Source: Azospirillum halopraeferens DSM 3675 (GTDB lineage: Bacteria; Pseudomonadota; Alphaproteobacteria; Azospirillales; Azospirillaceae). Taken from it: 64,000 nucleotides of DNA. The position numbers were made by a program, and so were the translations under genes. The notes below the pieces were generated by a model. The model was not told where the DNA came from. It saw nothing but the letters and a program-made list of their open reading frames with translations, and made no database searches. The stretch spans positions 62,001-126,000 of the forward strand of contig NZ_AUCF01000004.1 in the NCBI RefSeq assembly GCF_000429625.1. The letters are read 5' to 3'. Below are positions 1 through 9,318 of this stretch, one piece after another (position 1 is the stretch's first letter; each line of letters opens with the position of its first letter).

Positions 1-1
1 A

Positions 2-382
2 CGCCTGCCGGCCCGTCTGAAGCGCCGGGCGTGCGCGGTGAAGCGCGACGTGGTCGCCCTGTGGCTGGCCGCCCGCGACCCCCGGGTGCCGTGGTTCGCC
101 AAGGCCGTCGCCGCGGCGGTCGCCGCTTATGCGCTGAGCCCCATCGACCTGATCCCCGATGTGGTGCCGGTGCTCGGCTACCTCGACGACGTCATCCTGG
201 TGCCGCTGGGCATTCTGCTGGCCGTGCGGTTGATCCCGCCCGATCTGATGGCGGCGTTCCGGGCGGACGCGGAGCGTCGCGCCGGCCGGCCGGTGAGCCG
301 TGCCGGTGCCGCGGCCATCATCGCGCTCTGGCTGCTGGCCGCGGGCGCGGCGGCATGGTGGATGGCGTCGTTCGCGTGGTGA
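2..382 (+). CDS. DUF1232 (YkvA-type) small membrane protein, 5' partial
   Basis: A short membrane protein of the DUF1232/YkvA family; its biochemical role is not known. The family hallmark SPIDLIPD...VLGYLDD followed by a hydrophobic stretch is clear in the middle, and a second hydrophobic segment (IIALWLLAAGAAAWW) lies near the C-terminus. A GTG at 38 would give 114 residues, but the frame stays open to the window edge and the residues before it (LKRR...VKRDVVALWLAARDPR) match how the family usually begins, so the true start is probably outside the window. It converges on the ferritin-like gene with a 6-bp gap. Confidence 0.8.
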   Translation, partial: RLPARLKRRACAVKRDVVALWLAARDPRVPWFAKAVAAAVAAYALSPIDLIPDVVPVLGYLDDVILVPLGILLAVRLIPPDLMAAFRADAERRAGRPVSRAGAAAIIALWLLAAGAAAWWMASFAW

Positions 383-388
383 GGGTGC

Positions 389-1126
389 TCACCCCCGGGT
401 GAGCCGGTCCGACAGGGCCGTCATCAGGCCGACGACCTCGGCCAGCCGCCGCTGCGCCTCCAGCAGTGCCGCCTCGTCGGTGGCCCGTTCGGCCTCCGCC
501 TCCAGGGATTCGGCGACGGCTTCGCAGCGGGCGAGGGCGGCGCGCAGGGCGTCGGGCCCCTCGGCGGCGGCGCAGAGGGCGGTGAGATCCGCCGGCGGCA
601 GCGGCGGTAAGGGGCGGGGCGCCGTGCGGCAACGGTGGAAGGCGCGCCGGCGCTCCCGGCGCAGGCGTTCGGCGTGGCCCAACTCCTCCGCCGCCAGTTC
701 CCCGGCCCGGGCGCGCACGTCGGGCCGGGCGGCGCGGGCCGCGATGTAGCCGTAGCAGGCGAACGCCCGCATTTCGTTGAGCACGGCCAGGGCCAGCGCC
801 CGGTAGGGCGTCACCGTGACGGAGCCGGTCAGCTCCTCCCACGACGCGGCGATTTCCGGCGGCAAGCGCCACACGAAGGCGCCGCCGGCGGGACGCGGCC
901 GGTTCAGCCGGTGCGCCCACGCGGCGACGCCGGCGACGTGGTCGCGCTCCTCCTCGCACATGGCGCGGAACACGGCCGCGGTGCGGCCATCGCCGCGTCG
1001 CTCCATCAATTCCGCCAACTGGGTGTAGCGGCGCACCGCCTCCTCCTCCATGGCCATGGCGAAGGCCAGCAACTCGTCCACCGTTTCCAGCGCCGTGTCC
1101 GGTTCGTGGTCCAGCAATCGTCTCAC
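389..1126 (-). CDS. Ferritin-like (rubrerythrin-type) di-iron protein
   Basis: A 245-residue four-helix-bundle protein that probably binds a di-iron centre in the cytoplasm; such proteins act in peroxide or iron handling. Candidate ligands come in the expected order: Glu near 27-29 (MEEEAVRRY), EExRDH around 58-63, Glu near 118 (LNEMRAF) and EELGH at 147-151. The C-terminal third is a charged, probably coiled helix. No rubredoxin-like Cys4 site is present, so it is not a classical rubrerythrin. It is transcribed away from nosR, and the space between them holds an FNR/NNR-type palindrome, so it may be induced with denitrification; that link is inferred. Confidence 0.75.
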   Translation of the reverse strand: MRRLLDHEPDTALETVDELLAFAMAMEEEAVRRYTQLAELMERRGDGRTAAVFRAMCEEERDHVAGVAAWAHRLNRPRPAGGAFVWRLPPEIAASWEELTGSVTVTPYRALALAVLNEMRAFACYGYIAARAARPDVRARAGELAAEELGHAERLRRERRRAFHRCRTAPRPLPPLPPADLTALCAAAEGPDALRAALARCEAVAESLEAEAERATDEAALLEAQRRLAEVVGLMTALSDRLTRG

Positions 1127-1188
1127 GGTGACGGTCCCTTGCCGATGAAGCCCGGAGCGGATCGTGCGCCGGCGGCGCCGGCGGCGGC

Positions 1189-1202
1189 TTGACCGCCGTC
1201 AA
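1189..1202. promoter_or_regulatory. FNR/NNR/DNR-type palindromic operator
   Basis: The sequence TTGAC-CGCC-GTCAA is a perfect inverted repeat that fits the TTGAT-N4-ATCAA consensus of Crp/FNR regulators of the NNR/DNR type, which control nos and nor genes in alphaproteobacteria. It is centred 72 bp before the nosR ATG and 69 bp before the start of the divergent ferritin-like gene, so one activator dimer could serve both. If it acts as a class II site centred near -41.5, nosR transcription would begin around 1237. Confidence 0.75.
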
Positions 1203-1267
1203 GAGACCGCGCGCGCTTCTGTGTCTTCATCCCTTCGTTCGCGACACGGCAACGGACGGACGCAGGG

Positions 1268-3556
1268 ATGAACGAGGCACGCTCACACGGAACAGGGACG
1301 ACGGGCAGCGCCCCGGTGTGCGCGCTGGTCGCGCTGCTGGTGCTGCTGTCGGCGTGGCTGTCCGCCGCCGTCCCCGCCGCGGCGCGGGAGCCGGAGCTGG
1401 CGCGCTACCTGGACCGGGTGACGCCGGACGCACTGTTCGCCGGTGCCGACCGGTTCGGCCCCATGGACGGCCGCGCACCGGTGATGCCGGTGTACCGGGG
1501 CGACACGCTGCTGGGCTATGCCTTCCTGAACTCCGACCTCGTCAACACCACCGGCTATTCCGGCCGTCCCATCCATATCATCGTCGGCCTGACCCCGGAC
1601 GGGGTGGTGTCGGGCGCCCGGATGGTGGACCACCACGAGCCGATCGTGCTGATCGGTATTCCGACCGAGCGGATCACCGCCTTCATCGACGGCTATATCG
1701 GCCGCAACGTGCTGGAGCTGGCGGCACAGGGCACCGCGGCCCCGCCCGTGGACATCGTGTCCGGCGCCACCGTGACGGTGATGGTGATCGGTGATTCCAT
1801 CGTGCGCTCCGGCCGCAGGGTGCTGCAGGCGCTGGGAACCGGCGGTGCCGCCGCCGCGGCGCCGCCGCAGCGGCGTAGCCTGAACCCGCAGGCCGACGAC
1901 GCGGCCGCCGACTGGGAGACGCTGGTGGGCGACGGGTCGGTGCGGCGGCTGGTGCTGAGCGTCGGCGAGGTGGACGCCGCCTTCGCCCGCGCCGGCAAGC
2001 CCGATGCGGCGGCCCGCCCCGAAGGCGCTCCCGACGACGTGTTCATCGACCTCTACGCCGGTTTGGCCACCATCCCGCGCATCGGCCGCAGCCTGCTGGG
2101 GGATGCCGAGTATCAGACGCTGGTCCGCCGCCTGAAGCCCGGCCAGCACGCCATCGTTGTGGCGGCGCGCGGCCACTACTCCTTCAAAGGGTCGGGTTAC
2201 GTGCGCGGCGGCATCTTCGACCGGTTCGAGCTGATCCAGGAGGAGGCCGGCATCCGCTTCCGCGACCGCGGCCACAAGCGCCTGGGCGCCATCGCCGCGG
2301 CCGGCGCGCCGGACCTGCCGGAGATCGGTGTCTTCGCCCTGCCCGAGGGAACGGAGTTCAACCCGGCCGAGCCGTGGCACCTCCAGCTCCTGGTGCAGCG
2401 CGCCGTCGGCGCCATGGACAAGGCATTCCTCACGGTCGACCTCGGCTATCAGCTTCCCGACCGTTACGTGACGGTGGAAACCGTGGCGCCTCCCGCGCCG
2501 CCCCCTGCGGCCGACCCGGCCGTCGCCGCCGCGGCCGCCGCGGAGGAGGCGGAGGAGATCCCCCTGTGGCAGCGCATCTGGCAGAACCGGGTGGTCGACA
2601 TCGCCGTCGTCACCGCCGCCATCGCCCTGCTGACCGGCATCTTCTTCTTCCAGGACCAGCTTGTCAGGCGTCCCCGGCTCTATGACCGGGTGCGTCTGGG
2701 CTTCCTCGTCTTCACCCTGGTCTGGCTCGGCTGGTACGCCTCGGCCCAGCTCTCGGTGGTCAACGTGCTGACCTTTGCCGGGGCGTTGCGCGCCGACTTC
2801 CAGTGGAGCTACTTCCTGATGGACCCGCTGGTGTTCATCCTGTGGTTCTCGGTGGCGGCGTCGCTGCTGTTCTGGGGCCGCGGCGCCTTCTGCGGCTGGC
2901 TGTGCCCCTTCGGCGCGCTCCAGGAACTGGCCAACCGCGGCGCCAGGGCGCTCAAGGTCCGCCAATTCAACGTTCCCTTCGGCCTGCACGAGCGGCTGTG
3001 GCCGATCAAGTACATCCTGTTCCTGGTCCTGTTCGGGCTGTCGCTCTATTCGCTGGCCGATGCCGAGCGGGCGGCCGAGGTGGAGCCCTTCAAGACCGCC
3101 ATCATCCTGCATTTCATTCGCGAATGGTGGTTCGTCGCCTTCGCCCTGGCGTTGATCGCCGCCGGTCTGTTCATCGAGCGCTTCTTCTGCCGCTACCTGT
3201 GCCCGCTGGGCGCGGCGCTGGCCATCCCCGGACGGCTGCGCATGTTCGACTGGCTGAAGCGCTACCGGGAGTGCGGCAACCCCTGCCGGCGCTGCGCCAA
3301 CGAATGCCCGGTCCAGGCCATCCACCCCGACGGCCGGATCAACCCCAACGAATGCATCCAATGCCTGCACTGCCAGGTGCTCTACCACCACGACGCCAAG
3401 TGCCCCGTGCTGGTCCAGAAGTCCCTGAAGCGCAAGCGGCGCGACGCCGGCCATGCGGCCGACGGCGCCCTCTCCCCGGCTGCGGCGCCGCCGCGCGCCG
3501 CCGTCCTCACCACCGACCCCGCCTCGGGTGTGCTGACCGCCCGCCCGGGCGCCTGA
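1268..3556 (+). CDS. nosR: NosR, membrane flavo-iron-sulfur protein for N2O reduction
   Basis: NosR passes electrons from the quinol pool toward periplasmic NosZ and is needed for nos expression and NosZ activity. The 762-residue chain starts with a signal/anchor helix (about 17-42). A periplasmic FMN-binding domain follows, with the SGAT motif near 170 whose Thr takes covalent FMN. Next come several membrane helices (about 440-660) carrying CGWLCPFG and CRYLCPLG cysteine motifs, and last a ferredoxin-like C-terminus with two 4Fe-4S sets ([13 protein letters not shown] and CIQCLHCQ). It is first in the operon, preceded by the FNR-type box, and is followed after 26 bp by nosZ. Length and domain order are those of the family. 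Confidence 0.97.
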   Translation: MNEARSHGTGTTGSAPVCALVALLVLLSAWLSAAVPAAAREPELARYLDRVTPDALFAGADRFGPMDGRAPVMPVYRGDTLLGYAFLNSDLVNTTGYSGRPIHIIVGLTPDGVVSGARMVDHHEPIVLIGIPTERITAFIDGYIGRNVLELAAQGTAAPPVDIVSGATVTVMVIGDSIVRSGRRVLQALGTGGAAAAAPPQRRSLNPQADDAAADWETLVGDGSVRRLVLSVGEVDAAFARAGKPDAAARPEGAPDDVFIDLYAGLATIPRIGRSLLGDAEYQTLVRRLKPGQHAIVVAARGHYSFKGSGYVRGGIFDRFELIQEEAGIRFRDRGHKRLGAIAAAGAPDLPEIGVFALPEGTEFNPAEPWHLQLLVQRAVGAMDKAFLTVDLGYQLPDRYVTVETVAPPAPPPAADPAVAAAAAAEEAEEIPLWQRIWQNRVVDIAVVTAAIALLTGIFFFQDQLVRRPRLYDRVRLGFLVFTLVWLGWYASAQLSVVNVLTFAGALRADFQWSYFLMDPLVFILWFSVAASLLFWGRGAFCGWLCPFGALQELANRGARALKVRQFNVPFGLHERLWPIKYILFLVLFGLSLYSLADAERAAEVEPFKTAIILHFIREWWFVAFALALIAAGLFIERFFCRYLCPLGAALAIPGRLRMFDWLKRYRECGNPCRRCANECPVQAIHPDGRINPNECIQCLHCQVLYHHDAKCPVLVQKSLKRKRRDAGHAADGALSPAAAPPRAAVLTTDPASGVLTARPGA

Positions 3557-3582
3557 TGACGTCCTGTCCCAAGGAGCATTCC

Positions 3583-5526
3583 ATGTCCAACGAGAACGAA
3601 CCGCAAAAAGGCATGAACCGCCGTGATCTGCTGGGCGGGACCGCCAAAGCGGCGGCGCTGGCCGGCCTGACCGGCGCTGTCGGCGGCGGGGCCGCCGGGG
3701 CGCTGGCCGGCGGGTCGCTTCTGGGCGCCGGCACCGCCCATGCGGCGACGGCCGGCAAGCAGAGCTACGAGGTGAAGCCGGGCGATCTGGACGAATACTA
3801 CGTCTTCCATTCCGGCGGGCAGAGCGGCGAGATCCGCATCATGGGCGTGCCCTCCATGCGCGAGCTGATGCGTATTCCCGTGTTCAACCGGTGCAGCGCC
3901 ACCGGCTGGGGCCAGACCAACGAGAGCCGCAAGATCCTCACGCAGGACCTGCTGCCCGAGACGCGGGCCTTCCTGGAAAAGCAGGGCGGCGTCTGGCTGA
4001 ACGGCGACCTGCACCACCCGCACATGTCGTTCACCGACGGCACCTACGACGGCCGCTACGTGTTCTGCAACGACAAGGCCAACACCCGCGTCGCGCGCAT
4101 CCGCTGCGACATCATGAAGCCGGACCGGATCATCGAGATCCCCAACGCCTCGGCGATCCACGGCCTGCGCCTGCAGAAGTATCCGCGCACCGGCTATGTC
4201 TTCGCCAACGGCGAACAGCGCGTGCCGACCCCCAACGACGGTCGCGACCTGACCAAGCCGGAGAACTACCGGGCGCACTTCACCGCCATCGACGGCGACA
4301 CCATGAAGATCGCCTGGCAGGTGTGGGTCAGCGGCAACCTGGACAACACCGAGGCCGACTACCAGGGCAAATACGCCTTCTCCACCTGCTACAACTCCGA
4401 GGAAGGCGTTACCGCCGCCGAGATGACCTCGGCCGAACAGGACTGGGTGGTCGTCTTCAACATCAAGCGCATCGAGGAGGCGGTGAAGGCCGGCAAGGTC
4501 GAGGTCGTCAACGGCGTCCCCGTGGTGGACGGCCGCAAGGGCTCCGCCTACACCCGCTACATCCCGATCCCGTCGAACCCGCACGGCTGCAACATGGCCC
4601 CCGACGGCATCCACCTGACGCTGGCCGGCAAGCTGTCGCCGACCGTGACGGTGCTGGACGTCCGCCTGCTGGACGACCTGTTCGACGACAAGATCAAGCC
4701 GCGCGACGTCGTCGTGGCCGAGCCGCACCTGGGCCTCGGGCCACTCCACACCGCCTACGACGGCCGCGGCAACGCCTACACCACCCTGTTCCTCGACAGC
4801 CAGGTGGTGAAATGGAACATCGACAAGGCGCGGCGCGCCTACAAGGGTGAGAAGGTCGAGCCGATCCTGCAGAAGCACGACGTGCACTACCAGCCGGGAC
4901 ACCTTCACTCCTCCATGGGCCAGACCAAGGAGGCCGACGGCAAGTGGCTGATGGTGCTGAACAAGTTCTCCAAGGACCGCTTCCTCAACGTGGGTCCGCT
5001 GAAGCCGGAGAACGACCAGCTCTTCGACATCTCCGGCGAGGAGATGAAGCTGGTGCACGACGGCCCCACCTTCGCCGAGCCGCACGACACGCTGATCGTC
5101 CACCGCTCCAAGGTGAACCCGCACGACGCCTACGACCGTGCCGACCCCATGTGGGACGACGCGCGCCGGCAGGCGGCGGCGGACGGCGTGTCGCTGGACG
5201 ATGACGCCACGGTCATCCGCGACGGCAACAAGGTCCGCGTCTACATGTGGAGCCGCGCCCCGGCCTTCGGCCTGGAGGAGTTCACGGTGAAGCAGGGCGA
5301 CGAGGTCACGGTGTACGTCTCCAACATGGACGACATCGACGACCTGACGCACGGCTTCACCCTGACCAACCACGGCATCGCCATGGAGATCGGACCGCAG
5401 CAGACCTCGTCCGTCACCTTCGTCGCCGAGCGGCCGGGCGTGCACTGGTACTACTGCCAGTGGTTCTGCCACGCCCTGCACATGGAAATGGGCGGCCGCA
5501 TGATTGTCGAGCCGCGCTCGGCCTAA
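3583..5526 (+). CDS. nosZ: NosZ, Tat-exported (clade I) nitrous oxide reductase
   Basis: Periplasmic multicopper enzyme that reduces N2O to N2, the last step of denitrification. It has 647 residues. The ATG at 3583 follows AAGGAG by 6 bp and leads into a twin-arginine signal (NRRDLLG) with a hydrophobic stretch ending near AHA, the mark of clade I NosZ. The N-terminal seven-bladed propeller holds the CuZ histidines (DLHHPH near 145, [25 protein letters not shown]). The C-terminal cupredoxin domain holds the binuclear CuA site, [12 protein letters not shown] near 625-636. It lies between nosR and nosD. All the expected copper motifs are visible and the reading frame is intact. Confidence 0.98.
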   Translation: MSNENEPQKGMNRRDLLGGTAKAAALAGLTGAVGGGAAGALAGGSLLGAGTAHAATAGKQSYEVKPGDLDEYYVFHSGGQSGEIRIMGVPSMRELMRIPVFNRCSATGWGQTNESRKILTQDLLPETRAFLEKQGGVWLNGDLHHPHMSFTDGTYDGRYVFCNDKANTRVARIRCDIMKPDRIIEIPNASAIHGLRLQKYPRTGYVFANGEQRVPTPNDGRDLTKPENYRAHFTAIDGDTMKIAWQVWVSGNLDNTEADYQGKYAFSTCYNSEEGVTAAEMTSAEQDWVVVFNIKRIEEAVKAGKVEVVNGVPVVDGRKGSAYTRYIPIPSNPHGCNMAPDGIHLTLAGKLSPTVTVLDVRLLDDLFDDKIKPRDVVVAEPHLGLGPLHTAYDGRGNAYTTLFLDSQVVKWNIDKARRAYKGEKVEPILQKHDVHYQPGHLHSSMGQTKEADGKWLMVLNKFSKDRFLNVGPLKPENDQLFDISGEEMKLVHDGPTFAEPHDTLIVHRSKVNPHDAYDRADPMWDDARRQAAADGVSLDDDATVIRDGNKVRVYMWSRAPAFGLEEFTVKQGDEVTVYVSNMDDIDDLTHGFTLTNHGIAMEIGPQQTSSVTFVAERPGVHWYYCQWFCHALHMEMGGRMIVEPRSA

Positions 5527-5536
5527 TCCCACCCAA

Positions 5537-5563
5537 CCCTCCCCCGGCTCTGCCGGGGGAGGG
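5537..5563 (+). other. 12-bp perfect hairpin between nosZ and nosD
   Basis: The arms CCCTCCCCCGGC (5537-5548) and its exact complement (5552-5563) enclose a 3-base loop directly after the nosZ stop codon. No T-run follows, so it is more likely a stabilising or partial-termination hairpin protecting nosZ mRNA than a full terminator. It could also be one copy of a dispersed intergenic repeat. Confidence 0.6.
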
Positions 5564-5580
5564 CCGGAAGGGCAGTCACC

Positions 5581-6993
5581 ATGATCCGCCACCTCGTCGC
5601 GCTCACCGTCTTCGCCGCCGCCCTGCCGGCCGCCGCCACCGCGGCCACGGTCGCGGTCCCGCCCGGCGGGCTGGAGGCGGCACTGGATGCCGCAGAACCC
5701 GGCGACACGCTGGTGCTGGAGCCCGGCGTCCATCCCGGCCCCGTCGTCGTGCGCACACCGGTCACCCTGACCGGCCGGCCCGGCGCGGTGCTGGACGGGC
5801 AGGGGATCGCCAGCACCCTTACCATCGCCGACACCGCCGACGGCACGGTGGTCACCGGGCTGGAGATCCGCAACTCCGGCCTCAGCCTGGCCGACCAGCA
5901 CTCCGGCATCTTCGTCGACAAGCACGCCGACGGCGTGCGGATCGAGAACAACCGGCTGGTGGACAACCTGATCGGCATCTACGTCTGGGGCGGGCGGGAT
6001 GCGCTGGTGCGCGGCAATTCCGTCAGCGGCCGGCGCGACCTGCGGGTCAGCGAGCGCGGCAACGGCATCCAGGTGTGGAACGCGCCGGGCACCGAGGTGA
6101 TCGACAACGACGTCCGCCACGGCCGCGACGGCCTGTTCGTCACCACGTCGAAGAACAACGTCTTCCGCGGCAACCGGTTCGAACAGGTGCGCATTGCCGT
6201 ACACTACATGTACACCGACCGGGGCGAGCTGTCGGACAACGTCTCCATCGGCAACGACGTCGGCTTCGCCGTCATGTTCTCCCACAACCTGAAGGTGACG
6301 GGGAACCTGTCGCGCGGCGACCGTGACCACGGGCTGCTGCTGAACTACGCCAACAACTCGGTGATCGAGGGCAACACCGTCCAGGGGCAGTACGCCACCC
6401 TCTACCGCGGCGCCGACACCGCGGATGACGCCGACAAGGACATCCCCCGCGACGCCGACGCCCCCGCCGGGCCGCAGGCCGGCACCTGGAAGTGTGTCTT
6501 CATCTACAACGCCAACAAGAACGCCCTGCGCGGCAATCGCTTCGAGGGCTGCGAGATCGGCGTCCACTTCACCGCGGGGTCGGAGCGCAACGCCATCTCC
6601 GGCAATGCCTTCCTGGGCAACCGCACGCAGGTGAAGTACGTCGGCACCCGCCACCTGGACTGGTCGGCGGAGGGCCGGGGCAACCACTGGTCCGACAACG
6701 CCGCCTTCGACCTGAACGGTGACGGCATCGCCGACGAACCCTACCGGCCCAACGACGTGGTCGACCGCGTCATGTGGGCCTACCCCATGGCCAAGCTGCT
6801 GATGAACAGCCCCGGCGTGCAGGTGATCCGCTGGGCGCAGAAGCGCTTTCCCGCCCTGCACCCCGGCGGGGTGGTGGACGCCGCCCCCCTGATGGCGCCG
6901 CCGCCGGTGACCCTGCCCGCGGCGCTGGCGCGCCCCGCCGATCCTTCCACCACCGATCCGGCCGATGCCGGCCACCGGAGGACCGCATCATGA
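5581..6993 (+). CDS. nosD: NosD, periplasmic copper-site maturation protein
   Basis: NosD works with the NosFY ABC transporter to build the CuZ centre of NosZ. The 470-residue protein begins with a cleavable signal peptide (hydrophobic stretch to ATAAT, about residues 1-23). The rest is a right-handed parallel beta-helix made of repeating G-N/D-x rungs such as IENNRLVDN, VRGNSVSG and VIEGNTVQG, typical of the NosD/CASH family. The start is set by GGAAGGG about 10 bp before the ATG. Its stop overlaps the nosF start (ATGA), indicating translational coupling. Confidence 0.96.
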   Translation: MIRHLVALTVFAAALPAAATAATVAVPPGGLEAALDAAEPGDTLVLEPGVHPGPVVVRTPVTLTGRPGAVLDGQGIASTLTIADTADGTVVTGLEIRNSGLSLADQHSGIFVDKHADGVRIENNRLVDNLIGIYVWGGRDALVRGNSVSGRRDLRVSERGNGIQVWNAPGTEVIDNDVRHGRDGLFVTTSKNNVFRGNRFEQVRIAVHYMYTDRGELSDNVSIGNDVGFAVMFSHNLKVTGNLSRGDRDHGLLLNYANNSVIEGNTVQGQYATLYRGADTADDADKDIPRDADAPAGPQAGTWKCVFIYNANKNALRGNRFEGCEIGVHFTAGSERNAISGNAFLGNRTQVKYVGTRHLDWSAEGRGNHWSDNAAFDLNGDGIADEPYRPNDVVDRVMWAYPMAKLLMNSPGVQVIRWAQKRFPALHPGGVVDAAPLMAPPPVTLPAALARPADPSTTDPADAGHRRTAS

Positions 6994-7922
6994 CCGCCAC
7001 CACCCCGACGGTGGACGCCGCCGGCGTCAGCAAGCGCTATGGCGACCGGTACGCCGTGCGCGGCGTCGACCTGACGCTGGGCGCCGGCGAATGCGTCGCC
7101 CTGGTGGGCCACAACGGCGCCGGCAAAAGCTCGCTCATAAAGCTGATGCTGGGCCTGACGACGCTGACCGAAGGCACGCTGCGCGTGCTGGGCCACGACC
7201 CGTCGGGCCGCGCCGGCACCGCCATGCGCCGGCGCATCGGCTTCCTGCCGGAGACCATCGCCTTCAACCCCTCGATGACCGGGCGCGAGTGCCTGGACTT
7301 CTACGCCCGCCTCAAGGGTGCTCCGCCGGCCGGCAACCCGGCGCTGCTGGAGCGCGTCGGCCTGGAGCCGGAGGCGGTGCGCCGGCGCATCGGCACCTAT
7401 TCCAAGGGCATGCGCCAGCGCCTCGGTCTGGCGCAGGCGCTGCTGGGCGAGCCGCGTCTCCTCTTTCTGGACGAGCCGACCACCGGCCTCGACCCGGCGC
7501 TGCGCCAGAGCTTCTACGACATCGTGCGCGGCCTGCGCGACGCCGGCACCACTGTGCTGCTGTGCAGCCACGCCCTGACCGAGCTGGAGGGGCAGGCCGA
7601 CCGCGTCATCGTCATGAACCGCGGCCGCAAGGTGGCGGAGGGCTCGCTGGCGACCCTGCGCACGCTGGCGCAGCTTCCCGTGCGCATCCGCCTGACGCTG
7701 CCCGACGGCTCCACCGACGCGGTGGAGGCGCTGGCCGGCCTCGGCGGCTCGCTCACCCGGCTCGCCGGCGGCGTGGTGGAGTTGGCCTGCGCCAACGACG
7801 ACAAGGTCGGCATGGTCCGCCGGCTGGCCTGCCGCGACCTGCCGGTGCAGGACATCGAGATCGTGCAGCCCAGCCTGGACGAGATGTACGCCCACTTCCT
7901 GCGCCGGGAGGCCGCGGAATGA
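6990..7922 (+). CDS. nosF: NosF, ABC transporter ATPase for NosZ maturation
   Basis: Cytoplasmic ATPase subunit of the NosDFY complex, which powers assembly of the NosZ CuZ cluster. In its 310 residues one sees Walker A GHNGAGKSS (about 42-50), a Q-loop region variant, the ABC signature YSKGMRQRLG (about 135-144), Walker B LLFLDEPTTGLD (about 155-166) and a switch His (CSHAL). The ATG overlaps the nosD stop and the end overlaps the nosY start, each by ATGA, so the three are coupled. The roughly 90-residue C-terminal extension is usual for NosF. Confidence 0.96.
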   Translation: MTATTPTVDAAGVSKRYGDRYAVRGVDLTLGAGECVALVGHNGAGKSSLIKLMLGLTTLTEGTLRVLGHDPSGRAGTAMRRRIGFLPETIAFNPSMTGRECLDFYARLKGAPPAGNPALLERVGLEPEAVRRRIGTYSKGMRQRLGLAQALLGEPRLLFLDEPTTGLDPALRQSFYDIVRGLRDAGTTVLLCSHALTELEGQADRVIVMNRGRKVAEGSLATLRTLAQLPVRIRLTLPDGSTDAVEALAGLGGSLTRLAGGVVELACANDDKVGMVRRLACRDLPVQDIEIVQPSLDEMYAHFLRREAAE

Positions 7923-8749
7923 ACACCCTGCTCATCATCGCCGCCAAGGAGCTGCGCGACGGCCTGCGCAACCGCTGGGTCGTGGCGACCACGCTGCTCA
8001 TGGCCTCGCTGGCGCTGACGCTGACCTTCCTCGGCAGTGCCCCCACCGGCACGGTGGGCGTCGGCCCGCTGGAGGTGACGGTGGTCAGCCTGTCCAGCCT
8101 GACCATCTTTCTGCTGCCGCTGATCGCTCTGCTGTTGTCCTTCGACGCGGTGGTGGGGGAGATCGACCGCGGCACCATGACGCTGCTGCTGTCCTACCCG
8201 CTGGCGCGCTGGCAGGTGCTGCTGGGCAAGTTCCTGGGGCACACCGCCATCGTCGCCATCGCCACGGTGCTGGGCTACGGCGCCGCCGGGGCCGCCCTGG
8301 CGCTGGGGGAGGTGGAGATCGCCGCCGAGAGCTGGCAGGCGTTCGCCGCCATGATCGGCTCCAGCGTGCTGCTGGGGGCGGCCTTCACGGCGCTGGGCTA
8401 TCTGGCCAGCACGCTGGTGCGCGACCGCGGCACGGCGGCGGGGATCGCGGTGGCGATCTGGCTGGGCTTCGTCCTGCTCTACGACATGGGGCTGCTGGGG
8501 CTGGTGGTCGCCGACGAGGGCCGCACCCTGACCGCCGAGGTGGTCAACTGGCTGCTCCTGGCCAACCCGGCGGACGCCTACCGTCTGTTCAACCTCACCG
8601 GCTTCGACGGGGTCGGCCGCGTCGCCGGCACCGGCGGGCTGGCGGCGACCGCGGGCTTCACCGCCGGCACCCTGCTGGCGGCGCTCGCCGCCTGGGTGGC
8701 GGCGCCGCTCGCCCTGGCCGCCGTCCTGTTCTCCCGGAGGCAGATCTGA
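7919..8749 (+). CDS. nosY: NosY, ABC transporter permease
   Basis: Inner-membrane permease partner of NosF. The 276-residue chain starts MNTLLIIAAKELRDGLRNRW, the usual entry helix of NosY/ABC-2 permeases, and has about six membrane segments (around 20-40, 58-80, 105-125, 140-165, 178-200 and 245-270). The EIDRGTMTLLLSYP segment is typical of ABC-2 permeases that contact the ATPase. It overlaps nosF by 4 bp, and its TGA shares a base with the nosL ATG. Confidence 0.95.
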   Translation: MNTLLIIAAKELRDGLRNRWVVATTLLMASLALTLTFLGSAPTGTVGVGPLEVTVVSLSSLTIFLLPLIALLLSFDAVVGEIDRGTMTLLLSYPLARWQVLLGKFLGHTAIVAIATVLGYGAAGAALALGEVEIAAESWQAFAAMIGSSVLLGAAFTALGYLASTLVRDRGTAAGIAVAIWLGFVLLYDMGLLGLVVADEGRTLTAEVVNWLLLANPADAYRLFNLTGFDGVGRVAGTGGLAATAGFTAGTLLAALAAWVAAPLALAAVLFSRRQI

Positions 8750-9318
8750 TGCGCATGTCCTTTGCCGCGGCCCTGCTGGTCGCGCCCCTGCTGCTGTCCC
8801 TGACCGCCTGCAAGGAGGAGGTGGCGGCCACCCTGCCGCCGCCGCTGCCCATCGCCGCCGATGCCGTCGGCCATTATTGCGGCATGGAGCTGTCGGAACA
8901 CCCCGGCCCCAAGGGTCAGGCCATCCTGAAGTCCGGGCGGGTGGTGTGGATGTCGTCGGTGCGCGACGCCTTCGCCTTCTCCATGCTGCCGGAGGAGCCC
9001 CGGGACTACCGCGCCCTGTACGTCACCGACGTCAGCGGCGCGGCCGACCCGGCGCACCCGGACCTCACCCGCTGGATCGAGGCGCGGCAGGCCTGGTATG
9101 TGCTGGGGAGCCGCCTGACGGGCGGCATGGGCCTGGCCGAGCCTTATCCCTTCGCCGGGGAAGCGGAGGCCCGCGCCTTCGCCGCCGCGAACGGCGGCGT
9201 GGTGCGCCGCTTCGCCGAGGTGCACGAGGACGAGATCCTCACCCCGCTGCTGCCGGGCGAGGACCCGTTCGCCGGCGGCGGCCACGACCTGCACACCGCC
9301 GACCGGAGCCCGCGATGA
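8749..9318 (+). CDS. nosL: NosL, copper-binding outer-membrane lipoprotein
   Basis: NosL is a Cu(I) chaperone lipoprotein that delivers copper to NosD/apo-NosZ in the periplasm. The 189-residue protein has a lipoprotein signal with lipobox LTAC (Cys near 21) and the NosL copper motif HYCGMEL near 43, where Cys and Met bind Cu(I). The central part (ILKSGRVVWMSSVRDAF, YVTDVSG, WYVLGS) follows the NosL pattern. The C-terminal tail, after HEDEILTPLL, is somewhat long. It is coupled to nosY (shared base) and nosX (ATGA overlap). Confidence 0.95.
   Translation: MRMSFAAALLVAPLLLSLTACKEEVAATLPPPLPIAADAVGHYCGMELSEHPGPKGQAILKSGRVVWMSSVRDAFAFSMLPEEPRDYRALYVTDVSGAADPAHPDLTRWIEARQAWYVLGSRLTGGMGLAEPYPFAGEAEARAFAAANGGVVRRFAEVHEDEILTPLLPGEDPFAGGGHDLHTADRSPR

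Noticed and set aside
1283..3454. Long minus-strand open frame opposite nosR (over 700 codons)
   Set aside because: Mirror frame of a GC-rich coding gene; His/Gly/Asp-rich composition with no domain pattern, while the plus strand carries unmistakable NosR motifs.
3382..6975. Minus-strand open frame of about 1200 codons across nosZ and nosD
   Set aside because: Antisense shadow of two well-identified genes; it crosses their boundary and has Val/Gly/His-rich low-complexity translation.
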